Shown here one piece after another: positions 23,497 through 33,600 of a DNA stretch of 64,000 nucleotides (its first letter is position 1; each line of letters starts with the position of its first letter). The stretch lies in assembly GCA_914767715.1 (NCBI GenBank), contig OU612070.1:2931501-2995500 (forward strand), read 5' to 3'. The stretch is from Membranipora membranacea (taxonomy: Eukaryota > Bryozoa > Gymnolaemata > Cheilostomatida > Membraniporidae). The notes under the pieces are model-generated. The model was not told where the DNA came from. It did no database searches and worked only from the letters and a program-made list of their open reading frames with translations. The translations under genes and the position numbers were made by a program.

Positions 23497-26456
23497 TTAC
23501 TTGCTCTCATCATTAGAGTCTGTTACACCATCTGAGACGGCATTGTTCATAGCCGTCATGTTTCTCTCTTTAGTACCTTTGATAACCTTTTGAAGTTCTT
23601 GAGCTTCTTTCCTATCTTTATACTGACTCATGTAGCATATACAACTATAAATCACCAACAAAACATGGTTAGTAACTCAAAGAATACTAAACTTAAGAAT
23701 AATTACACAATTTTCAGCCTATGCCAGTGGGGTTATTTACTTGTTGGTACCCTTGCCTGCGATTACTGATACCATGTCTGAGACACCGCCCCCCCCCCAC
23801 GAGAGCTGTGCTTGAATTGCATACATATTCATCTACCCCCAATCAAAGGTACTGGGAGATTTGAGCTGCTAAGTGATCTTAAAGGTGGCTGATCTACTCT
23901 ATAAATAACGGTTTCATACAACTCCTTGATACAACATATAAATACTGTTAATATATTTATGGCTGCTACATATGGAGATTTCAGACATGTGTTGACAGTA
24001 GTTATGTATGTAGCTAGTGATAAGGTGCTTTGAAAAAAATTAATAATTTACCATCTGAGAGAGCTAATAAGTCTTTTTATATGGTCAGGAAAAGTGCAGC
24101 TGCACAAGAAAACACGATTCCATCTATACCAGGAATACCATAGGGGAGTAGATGTTAACTATAGCTTAGGCTTAGCTTGTTTGAGGGTTATTCTTAGGCT
24201 TAGCTTGTTTTAGGGTTATTCTTAGCCTTAGCTTGTTTGAGGGTTATTCAATGCAAGCTAGCACAAAATTCTGCTAGTGTAGTAGGGAGTTTATATTGTG
24301 ATGTTCAGGAATAGTGAGCAGGCCATGATTTTGTTAATTCCAGCCTGAGCGGAATGGGTTATGTGTTTGAATGTCGAAAAGTGAGATGTAAGCGAGACTT
24401 ACTAATAACAGCCAAATACTATACAAGGTGCCCACATGAATGCACCCATAGCTTTCCACAGATCACCTACAATAAACAATACAAATCATTATATTACAGC
24501 CTGGGGGGTCTTTCAATTAGAAGCAGTGATCCTTTACCAAAGCAAGTTATCACTATCACATCGCTCAAAATTATCACTCACTTGGTGTTTCAATTAGAGA
24601 AAATCGCTCACAAATCGCTAACTCAGAATGTATATAGTCCCATCAAGTGACTGAGCGATCTGAAAGCGAGACCCCTAGCAGGTATCGCTCACTAAGATTG
24701 CGATTTTGGCTGTTTCTAATTGAAAGACCCCCCTGGTTTGGTACATTATGTGCTATAATTTGTGGCTGTTTGCCCTTGATAAACAAATACGTGCGGACAA
24801 CTCCAAATTGTAACGGCCATTCATCTGCAACATTTTGTTTCACTCGCCCGTGGAACTTCCAATATAAAAACATTTGGGTAGTGAAGCACAAGGGGAGGTG
24901 TGAAATGAAACACATTGAGGCTCATATGTGTTGATGATCCAAATTTTTTAACAGAAAGGAGCACTCTATGAATTTGGCAAGGAGAATAGAACTCACTTGT
25001 GATGAGAAATGTAGCAACCCATGCAGTAAAACTTCCGACGATACCCATAATCACACTACTGCGCATACACGTCTTGGTGAAAGTATACTCTGCTTTGCTT
25101 TTACCACTAGTCGCCTGCAAACCAAAAAAACATCTCATGTCAAATATGTTCAGTAAAACAACTAACGAACATAGACCATAATACCTCGCCGAATAAAGGA
25201 TGCTGAAAGTGGTACAGTTAGTTGAATAAGACACGCTGAATGCAATATTCACACCAATAATGCTGTTGGAGTAGTATAGCTCAAGCTTCAAAGGAATTAC
25301 AGACACAGCTTTTTATTCTGTAACTCATTTGGTTTATCACTTTATTTGGACCCTATTCACTAACCTTTCGTCTCTCTATCATCTCCTCTTTATCGGTGTA
25401 GGTGACTGAAATATTAAATAAAACCATAAATTGCGCAATGGAATAAAGGTGAACCTAAACTGTATAATCTCATGATCACTGACACATCATGTATGCTGGT
25501 ATTATATTCATTTTTCTACACAGTCATAAGTAGGTGGAAGAGGTAGGTGATTCTAGAGGGGTGTTGGACCAAGTGGGAGTACTTTATCCCTGATATGTTT
25601 CATCGATTCACATTAGAGTAACAATATACGGCAAAGATGGTGGTTTGAGCAAGGAAAGACGATTTCTGGATAAACTGAATTTTGGGATACACCTCATCAC
25701 AAGATGACCGATGAAAATGTGAAAATTTGTCACAAACTGAGGAGATCTGAATATCAAGATAGATCATACGCTGCCAGACCAGACCCTCTGCAGACTGATG
25801 GTTATCAAATGCAAGTTAGATGCGGGTTAAAATAATGTGGGCTAAAGTCGCAAGTCTGTCTCTGTCCTCAAGGGCGTGGCCGCCATATTCGGCGCCAATT
25901 TACATGCAGGTCAGAGCACAACTGGGTGTCAATTGAGCCCAATAGCCGGTAGACTGCAGTGGTATTCGAACCCAAGGCCTCCAAAGCTTGCGCGTTAGAG
26001 GGCAGGCACTCTAACCAACTCAGCCACTTCCTACTCCTATATTTGAGTAACAAGAAATATCAGAAATTCAGGTACAAGAAAAGTAGCAAACTTACCCTCC
26101 ATGTAATATATAAGGCCTATTATCACTCCAGCAGTAATATATACCCATTTCAGTGATTTGGTAGTGAGTCCAAACACAGCCTTCTTAGGTGGGTTCTTGT
26201 CGCTTTTCTTAGAAATCTGTCGCCTTTGTTGATGATGAGGAGGAGTTATTACAGCTAACATGGGTCCAGATGAAAGTGAGTAATATCTGTGAATGTGTGA
26301 GGTGATAGCTCTAAAATGAGTTGGTTGCCATAGTTGTTTTCCTCTAAATACACTTTGTTGTGCTAGGGTCAAGGTATTGTTTGTATCTCTAATTAAAAGC
26401 GATGATATTTTACCATAGCTACATCCACACGGAGAGCGCCTTAGAAGCTGGTTCAT
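23497..26456 (-). CDS. Small mitochondrial-type membrane protein with COX20-like core (tentative)
   Basis: Five exons join in phase to 253 codons: 26096-26456 (ATG), 25365-25405, 24997-25114, 23920-24013 and 23497-23644 (TAA). The N-terminus is rich in Arg, Ser and Leu and lacks acidic residues early, as in a mitochondrial presequence. A first hydrophobic segment (about 103-118) is followed by a charged linker. After that, CMRSSVIMGIVGSFTAW begins a second segment (155-173), a third follows, and the tail QYKDRKEAQELQKVIKG is charged. The C-x-R-S...G..GS...TSL-like segment, a second TM and a basic amphipathic tail resemble COX20, the inner-membrane factor that handles COX2 during cytochrome oxidase assembly. 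The extra N-terminal TM is not typical of COX20. The donor of exon 4 is the weakest junction. A TTG-initiated extension upstream of 26456 exists, but the ATG is preferred. Confidence 0.5.
24165..24248. repeat. Three-copy 28-bp tandem repeat
   Basis: Three adjacent 28-bp units of the form CTTAGGCTTAGCTTGTTTGA plus GGGTTATT start at 24165, 24193 and 24221, with one or two differences between them. They lie in the intron between exons 3 and 4 of the COX20-like gene. No coding or regulatory function is apparent. Confidence 0.85.
24503..24733 (-). mobile_element. MITE family F with 21-bp terminal inverted repeats
   Basis: A 231-bp element begins GGGGGGTCTTTCAATTAGAA and ends with its reverse complement, TTCTAATTGAAAGACCCCCC. 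The interior is rich in ATCGCTCA-type motifs on both strands. No transposase is present, so it is non-autonomous. It lies in an intron of the COX20-like gene. A diverged second copy at 3461-3655 shows this is a dispersed family. I could not identify a clear target-site duplication. Confidence 0.75.
25843..26036 (-). mobile_element. tRNA-derived SINE (family C), next to the first donor of the COX20-like gene
   Basis: Read on the minus strand this has a tRNA-like head with GTGGCTGAGTTGGTTAGAGTG (A box) and CTTGGGTTCGAATACC (B box). The body then runs through GCAGTCTACCGGCTATTGG to GACAGAGACAGACTT. The copy at 58424-58623 shares the whole arrangement. Its head begins about 60 bases from the exon 1 donor at 26095. 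I could not define a target-site duplication. Confidence 0.75.
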
Positions 26457-26524
26457 TGTGATAGAGCTGAATCTAACTGTAATCAAAGAAAATTAACTAT
26501 ATGAGAACAATAAATATATTTGTT

Positions 26525-26705
26525 GCCAAATGGTTATGCCCCGTACCGCAGGTCTAATCCAAAACCTGGGTATCTGGCATTATGCCACCACCCCCCTTGT
26601 GTATTGGTTTTTTATTACAAAACCTTAAGGGGGGGGGGGGGGCGGTCAAACCAATGAAGTTCATTGGTCAAACATTGCCAGAGACCAATTTTTTTAGTGT
26701 AGATA
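26525..26705. repeat. Diverged interspersed repeat with G14 run
   Basis: This segment carries CCACCCCCCTT, a 14-base G run (26629-26642) and GGTCAAACATTGCCAGAGACC. The last motif recurs at 30089-30110 after a C-rich/G-rich hairpin, and in weaker form at 27099-27140. The arrangement suggests the end of an old element with C/G-rich termini. Homopolymer length is unreliable in assembled data. Confidence 0.5.
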
Positions 26706-27507
26706 TGATGTGGCCAAGTCTTTTGATGATGTTGCCCATATGCAAATTCTAATCTGAGTTTATGTTCACCATAATAATACACCTTAGCCCTTATGTCTGA
26801 AACCTTTTGTAGTCTATGAAAGCCCAGTGGACGTGGCAGAGGCCTTGGCCCTTGGATTCGCTCAGACTACAAAGGAGATGGCCTTTTTCTGGTCCTGGTT
26901 CTCTCCCTGTAATGACAGTGAGTGGGAAGCAACAATCACAATGTATAATAAAATATGTTGTTGTTGAAGCAGGCTGCCCCCCTTTGTTGGAACAATGAGC
27001 TTTGTCTCCAATAGGATGTGTAATTCATTGATACAGATGGATTCAGCCTGAGATTCTCATTTTCAGGCCTGATTTGGGAGGGTTGGAAAATGAATTAACC
27101 ATTGCCAAAGTCCCAGGCTTTGGAGTAGACCTGTCCTGTGGAATTAGTTAGATTCAGCTGTGTTGCATAAAATAGAAAGCAAATGCTATGATGTGTCAAG
27201 TAACTTGCATAGCAGACCTAAGATACTTTTTTGTTTATGGAGAAGATCTCATTGAATTTTCAAAATCTCCAAATGTTGAGTTGCTACAAAAGGTTTTGAC
27301 CTTAGTCGGTTCTCCAACTATGCTGAGGTTAGTCATTCCAAACTCATTTGGGAATACCTATTTAAATCATCTTTATGGGCTACCAAGGAGCGCCAAATGG
27401 AAAAAAGTTTATGCAAGTGACAAGGAAAACCAAAGTGTGTTAGTTAGTGAGGTATGAGGCAGCATAAACCCTGATATACTTATCAGGGTATCAGGGTTTA
27501 TCAGGAT
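26706..27507. other. Spacer with a short repeat remnant
   Basis: About 800 bases without a supportable gene. A remnant at 27099-27140 (ATTGCCAAAGTCCCAGG then TTTGGAGTAGACCTGT) matches the repeat end seen at 26667 and 30093. An open frame at 27188-27457 has ordinary-looking protein composition but no recognisable domain or bounding splice sites. It could be a transposon remnant. Confidence 0.4.
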
Positions 27508-27727
27508 CAGGGATAGCTCAGTGTCAGAGGCGTTGGACTCAGGATCATTAGTTCCTGAGTTCGAGCCCCACCGGGTGCCACTGTTTGTCTAGTACTACCT
27601 GATTTGGCTGTCGCGGGCCATTAACCCTAGCCGACCTGGAATAGAATAATGGACGATGGCTTGCCATATTGCCTAATACCTTCAAAATTGAAGTTGGCGA
27701 TTACTCATAAAAAAAAAAAATAAGAAA
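27508..27727 (+). mobile_element. tRNA-derived SINE (family A) with A-rich tail
   Basis: The head GGGATAGCTCAGTGTCAGAG matches a tRNA A box with D-arm. It is followed by an anticodon-like arm and GAGTTCGAGCCCC (B box). A tRNA-unrelated body with TCGCGGGCCATTAACCCT and GAATAATGGACGATGGC ends in a 14-base A run and A-rich tail (27708-27727). The internal pol III promoter and A tail are SINE hallmarks. It is not an intact tRNA gene because the 3' acceptor strand does not pair with the 5' end. Confidence 0.82.
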
Positions 27728-27951
27728 AATACTAACTAGAGCTATATATCTCATGCATTTGTTTGGATGTTGGGGGTTGTAGGGGCTGACAGTGGGAATG
27801 GGACAAGAAAAATATGGGCTCCCAGTGGGTAGGGCAATCCAATACTTGGCAGTACGGACGAAAAACGATCTCTGGCAGTGGAGGGTAATTGACGTAGGTA
27901 TAAAGTACTGATCCGCATGTCTCCTAGCTGATGAATCGATGGCTGTTTGGA

Positions 27952-28155
27952 TGTAGTTGTTGATGACGCCTTTGCTGGAGTGATGGTAATGACTGAAGAC
28001 TCTGATATGTCTATCACTTCTTCGTCTGTGCCACAGACTGAAGACTCTGATATGTCTATCACTTCTTCGTCTGTGCCACAGACGAAGAAGTGATAGACAT
28101 ATCAGAGTCTTCAGTCATTACCATCACTCCAGCAAAGGCGTCATCAACAACTACA
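27952..28155. repeat. Large inverted repeat with a nested 45-bp tandem duplication
   Basis: Left arm 27952-28030 and right arm 28077-28155 are exact or near-exact reverse complements over 79 bp. Between them lies a second copy of the inner 45 bp of the left arm (about 28031-28075), so the right arm can pair with either. The arms encode a protein-like stretch with DEEVIDISESSV. The structure abuts a decayed LINE on its right side. It looks like a foldback duplication of a once-coding segment. Confidence 0.8.
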
Positions 28156-28790
28156 CGGTGAGAGGGACTGGAGCCAGAGTTTCTGGAGCAAACCGGTTGT
28201 GCTGGTTTTCCTGTCAGTGTGCCTCATACCGCAGATGAACCGGGCTGCTCTTCTCTGCACAGCTTCAAGTCGGTTGGTAGCATAGTCAGCTGCTACAAAA
28301 TAAAGTACACCTATGCTGTAGTATGTTGGATAGGCCCTGGGGGCCGATGTCAGGGAGACATGCCCCAATGCACCTATGAGAGTTGTGTAACAGAAGGCCT
28401 TTTGTTTGGAGAACAAAGGAGTACAATGGCAGGCAGAGTGTGCTTGTCTGAATGCATGTTGGATTCATGTGATTGCATGCTGGGGCGCGTGTATGCTAGG
28501 CTCAGCTCTCTACTTTTGCTACACTCATTTGTGGGTATACACAATCCACCCGCTGCTACGATATGTAGGAACCACTGGTAAAGGGTATTTCACAACTGTA
28601 CTTTATTTTGTAATGCCCAGACTGCAGAGGCATGTTCTAGGACTGGCCTGACCAGCTGCTTGTTCACTATGTTCTTGATTGTCTCGCAGCCTGTCAGTAC
28701 ATTTCTACGGATGAATCCAAGAGTGAAGTTTCCCTTAGCCACCACATTGTCAATGTGGCGATTCCAACTGGTCTACCTTTGAATACCTGC
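28150..28790 (-). mobile_element. Decayed non-LTR retrotransposon, C-terminal reverse transcriptase fragment
   Basis: Minus-strand translation gives LINE reverse transcriptase thumb-region motifs: NRHIDNVVAKGN and LVRPVLEHASAVW at about 28600-28780, then RLEAVQRRAARFI and LLQKLWLQSL at about 28170-28290. In intact Jockey/CR1-type elements these two blocks are nearly adjacent. Here roughly 260 bases of unrelated sequence separate them, so the copy seems interrupted. Frameshifts and stops make it non-functional. Confidence 0.75.
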
Positions 28791-29119
28791 TGTTGAGATA
28801 TCACACACTCAGGAACTTCATAGTAAAAGAAGTGCCTCATTGGGCTAACAGTGTGTGGAGGTTTTTTGACTGCAGGGGTTACAGCACCTGTTGTTATTTA
28901 TGTATGTATTATTATTAGTGGGTGTTTGGTATTTCTCCTTCACATAGATGGGGTTGATTTACCACCCTCTGTTTCCAGTTGTGCACTTGGTTTTGTGCTT
29001 AACATCTTCCTTCCTCTGTTATCCCTTTGTTGTCATGGCCAGGTTTTCACGGTCCATCAATATTTCGTCATAGGCTTGAGCCAAGGCGTTATGTCTTTCC
29101 TCGTCCTGGATTGTCTTCA

Positions 29120-30063
29120 TCAGTATAGCGAGTCGACGATTTTTCCTCCTCTGTTTGTTCGAGACTGGAGGCCTAGTTCAGAGCCAACCGCAGTGACACT
29201 CTCACTGCCTATGATGCAGCTTATAAACCTCATTGCCTGATGTTGAATCATCTCGAGAGACTCAATGTCATTGGTTAGTGTGGGGTCCCAGATCGTGTCA
29301 GCGTACTCCAGTACGGGATGACACACTTGTATAAGCCAGTAGTCACCCCTCTCTAGGAGCATCATGCAGAATGTGTTTGATGGATCCAAGTGTTCTGGAA
29401 GCCTTCTCCCGCTTAAGCGCCATTTGTTGGTCAAACTCAGGGTCAAGTTGCATAATAACACCAAGGTACTTTTTAGCACTAACCATTTCCATACCTATGC
29501 TCCCTAGTCTATACAGAGGCCAATAATCGCGATCTCCAAAAGCTAACACGTGGTAATTGGTGTCATTTAATGGCATTTTCCGCTCAACCGGCCATCTGTG
29601 TATATCATTTATATTTGGCTGAACTCTGGTAGCATCAGCGGGAGTGGAAACTTGTTGGTAGATTAATGTGTCGTCAGTGTAGAGGCTTACACTGCAGTCT
29701 ACAGTAGCTGGGAGATCATTGATGTAGATCAAGGACAACGTTGGTTGACTCCAGATGTGACAGCCAATTCTCCAGACTCTTGACCCATGAGGACAATCCT
29801 TTGTCTCCTGTCAGTAAGAAAGTCTTGGATCAAGATTTATAAGCTGTAGATGTAAATCGGGAACTTTTCTGAGCTTTTCGATCAGGAGGGCATGTGAGAC
29901 CTTATCAAAGGCCTTCTTGAAGTCTAGTAGTACAGCATGTTTTTTACGATTCAGTCGCCTTAGCTAGTTTATGGTATGTGGCACAGAGCTGCGTCTCACA
30001 GGACTTGTCTTTTCTGAAGCCACGTTTTCTGTTGTGAAGGAAGTCAGTTTTTTGGTTCAGTTA
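29120..30063 (-). mobile_element. Decayed non-LTR retrotransposon reverse transcriptase
   Basis: Read on the minus strand from 30063, the order is: RGFRKDKSCETQL (RT motif near the fingers), VLLDFKKAFDKVSHALLIEKL (palm motif A region), SGVNQ near motif B, YINDLPATV followed by SLYTDDT (the YxDD catalytic motif), YLGVIM, ASRTLGSIKH, and finally PVLEYADTIWDP with a C-terminal region. At least two frame breaks occur, near 29740 and 29940. It belongs to the LINE class with chicken-repeat/Jockey-like RT. No endonuclease domain was found upstream. Confidence 0.85.
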
Positions 30064-30630
30064 TGACTGCCCCCCTTGAGAGGGGCAGTCAAACATTGCC
30101 AGAGACCCAGTTTTTGGAGTAGACCTGTGACATACATACAGCTCCTTTCCAAAGTTGAGGAAAAGTGTCACTGCAATATAAAAATTAAGCGTAATACTGA
30201 TCTATATTATGTGATGTAATGAAAGTTTTCAGGGTAAGACAGGTAGGGTACCAGGTAACCATCCTATTGTGGAGGCTTGTTGTGACTTACACAATTTTCT
30301 AAAAACAAGTCATCATTTCTCCCATCCTTACCACTTCGAGTTTAATGATCTTTCTTGAGTTAAGTTGACCCATAGTTATCAATTATATATGTGCCTAGTT
30401 GACATAGTTACCCATATGGTACCTGATCTGTTTGCCAGTTCATATCTGTCATAAAATGCATGACTCTCAGAAGGGTGTTTGTAGTAGACCTCTACTTGTT
30501 ACTACGGTGAATATAATCGTACAAGTCTGCACTATTTTGTATTTTACAGTCATTAAGCTGAGACAAATAGGATTTGGTTCTGAGAGCCTCTACTCACCAA
30601 TGAACTGAGTTCAGTCTGCTGACATACACA
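30064..30630. other. Spacer and presumed promoter of RTEL1
   Basis: It begins with a hairpin, GACTGCCCC...GGGGCAGTC (30066-30091), followed by CAAACATTGCCAGAGACC, the same repeat end as at 26667. The remaining 500 bases lie directly upstream of the RTEL1 ATG at 30631 and should hold its promoter and 5' UTR. No TATA box or other diagnostic element stands out. Confidence 0.45.
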
Positions 30631-33600
30631 ATGCCACAGATACACTTACAGGGAGTCCCTGTGCAGTTCCCATTTACTCCCTATGATTCTCAGCGTGATT
30701 TTATGACCAAAGTTATTCTTGCTCTACAGAATGTGAGTGCATTATGTCTTACTTGTGTACTCAACCTACTATATATTATATATGTGTTTTGGTAATGATG
30801 ATACATACATGTAGGAAATTTTATAGTGTACCTAAGTGCCCTGTTCACATGTTCTGTAAACTAAAACCTTTCAGTGTTGTATTGTCACTCACATACCATA
30901 CTAGCGCCTGTGTCGTCACATTAACAAACAATAGTATAATCATAATTCAGGTCTTGCTTGCTGCTTCTGGCACTCCATATTAAATTACCTTCTGGCTTTC
31001 AAAAATGGAATAACACTAACATTGACCTTGATCAAACTCAGCGATATATTTGCACTAGTTGTTTGGTTATTAATCGATTGATTACTTTGATAGACAGCTG
31101 AGTAAATGTGAGGACGGAAGAAATCTGAGTCTGAATAACAATATTATTCTTTGGTGCCACGCTCAGTTTGTGTGACAATAAAAATTTTTTTTTTAGACGC
31201 AAAATGTGTTGCTGGAATCTCCAACAGGTACAGGTAAGACGTTGTGTCTTCTATGCTCAGTTCTCGGCTGGCTAGAGACTCACAGAGCACAACAGGATTA
31301 CATGGTGAGACAATCATCAGCTAACACTGAAGAGATGAATCGACTGGAAGAACAGCTGAGGGCTGGAGCTGGTAATGATATGCCCGCTGGTGAGTTTGCA
31401 TTACACTTGTCATGTGACATACTACTGTGTGTTTATTTCTTAACGATACAGTATGATACACATGCCTATCTTCGACTCAGCATAGGTGAGCATTGTCCTT
31501 CATGGCACATAAAACAATGCTTATATTGAATATACCGCAGAAAACCAGCTCTATCTGAACCATCGCTCCTAATATCATTTTCACATTCCGTTTTTCGCAC
31601 TCATTTCGGTAGAATAATCTCTTATTGAAACAGCAGTCAATAACATCATATTTCTTAACTTGTTGACTACCATGTATTTTTATTAGGATTTGGTAATATG
31701 AAGATCAGAGTTATATATGCATCCAGAACACATTCACAGCTCTCTCAGGTGATGAATGAACTGAAGAGAACTTCATACACTGGGTGAGCTTTCTTTGATG
31801 TGTCAGGTCATTATTAGCCGTATTGAAGCCCCGCATATGAGACAGTGAATCTGAAATTGCAAATGAGGTTTGTAGATCAATGGCCTATGGCATCAACTGC
31901 TTAAATATTCTACACCAATGACAGCCCAAGTAACCAAGTTGTGCTTACTCTGAAAAATCTTCAAGATCATTGAAAATAAATGTTTGTATGCCACTGCGAG
32001 CTGGCTACCATACGACTATCATCACCATGCTTGTTATGTTGTTGCAGATTCAGGACAGCCATCATCGGGTCGAGGGATCAGCTGTGTGTCCATCCCACAG
32101 TATCTAAAGAAGTAGGTAATCAGGCTAAGCAGACATCATGTCGGGTCAAAGTGCAGTCACGCACATGTCACTATTACAATAACGTAGAGAGTAAGTATTA
32201 TCTACTTCTGTGTATGACACTGTGTCCTGGGTCTGATGGTTTGTGCTCGTTTGTACTTTGTAAATTATTAACACCTTTGCAAAATGTAAGTGAAGTCTAT
32301 CTCTGGCTGTCCTATAGTCATACAGGGGCTTCGTATTACAAACTGAACTGATCAAGATGCCAGATGTATCGTTAGAAAGCCGCCCACTGCATGATGGTAT
32401 TATATATCTGCTGATTCAACAATTTGGAAATGGATTGACTTCTTTGAAATATTACAAGAGCTAGGATTTTGTGTGTCCTGATTTAGATGTTTGTGCTCGT
32501 TTGAAGAGGCCCAAGGTTGGTCGATGGCTTTTGACTTAATCCCCACTGACTTATATATGATAAATAATTTCACAAAGTTGTAGATAAACTGTGTTGTCCA
32601 GCACCGTTTCTGGCATTGTACAACCCTTCAAATTTCCAGGTCTTTGTACTTGTTGTTTATGGGAAGTTTTAGTATTATCTGCTTTTAGAGAAGAAAGATT
32701 TGATGGACTTTAAGAATCCAGAAAATCCCAAGTCTAACATTTTAGACATCGAAGATCTCAAGAAACTAGGGAATAAACACAAGTGAGCTTCAAAACAGTG
32801 TCCGACTTATAAACACCATAAATATGTCATTACTACCGTCCTTATATGAATAGACATACTAAATCAGTACCAAAAAATATATAAACTGCTCTTAAAAAGG
32901 TTTATGTTGCAAGAAATTATCCTCAAGGTATTGGAATACTCAAAATCAGGTAGGCTATTTGTCACAATTGTCTTAATTCTTCTGACTGAGCGATGTATGT
33001 GTATGTTACAGGTGCTGTCCGTATTACTTCTCCAGAGCTGCAGCCAAGGAGTCTGCTGATATTATTTTCATGCCATACAACTATCTTCTTGACCCCATGG
33101 TGATTATATAACTCTTATTATATGTGTATTATAAGCATTAGTGAGCAGAACCTGTCTCTGTTCTACAGTTCTAACGGAGCATTTGATCAGTGCTGATGAT
33201 CTTTAGAGGTTTATGTAATCTAAGAGTCCTCACTGATTTTAGACCCAACATTTATCTATCTATCATGATACGCCATCCATGTAAAATACCAGACGATAAC
33301 TTCTGTAGCCCACCAGTGTGTGTTAAGTGATGACAGACAATATATGACTGTATTGAGTAAATGATTGTCCTCTTATAGATAAGAAAGAGACATGGTATAG
33401 ACCTGGATGGATCTATTATCATATTTGACGAGGCTCACAATCTGGTAAGTACTATTCCTCATTTCATTTTATTAATTAATTTCTAATAGTTAGTAGGGCT
33501 GATGTCAGAGTAGCGATCATCTCTGGGTATAATACAATTATGTGTTTGCCTTGAGCCTTTTTTATGGCATTTAAGTTTCCTCAGTATGAAATCTAGGGCA

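Noticed and set aside
24050-24106. Alternative exon 4 of the COX20-like gene (acceptor after GTGCAG, minus strand)
   Set aside because: It runs into TAA after eight codons in the required phase. The exon at 23920-24013 stays open and encodes the expected hydrophobic segment.
27188-27457. 89-codon plus-strand frame as a gene
   Set aside because: It has no start context, splice partners or recognisable domain and lies in a repeat-rich island.
28144-30063. Functional gene encoding reverse transcriptase
   Set aside because: The motifs are spread over several frames with stops and an internal interruption, and no endonuclease or intact ORF is present. It is a decayed LINE.
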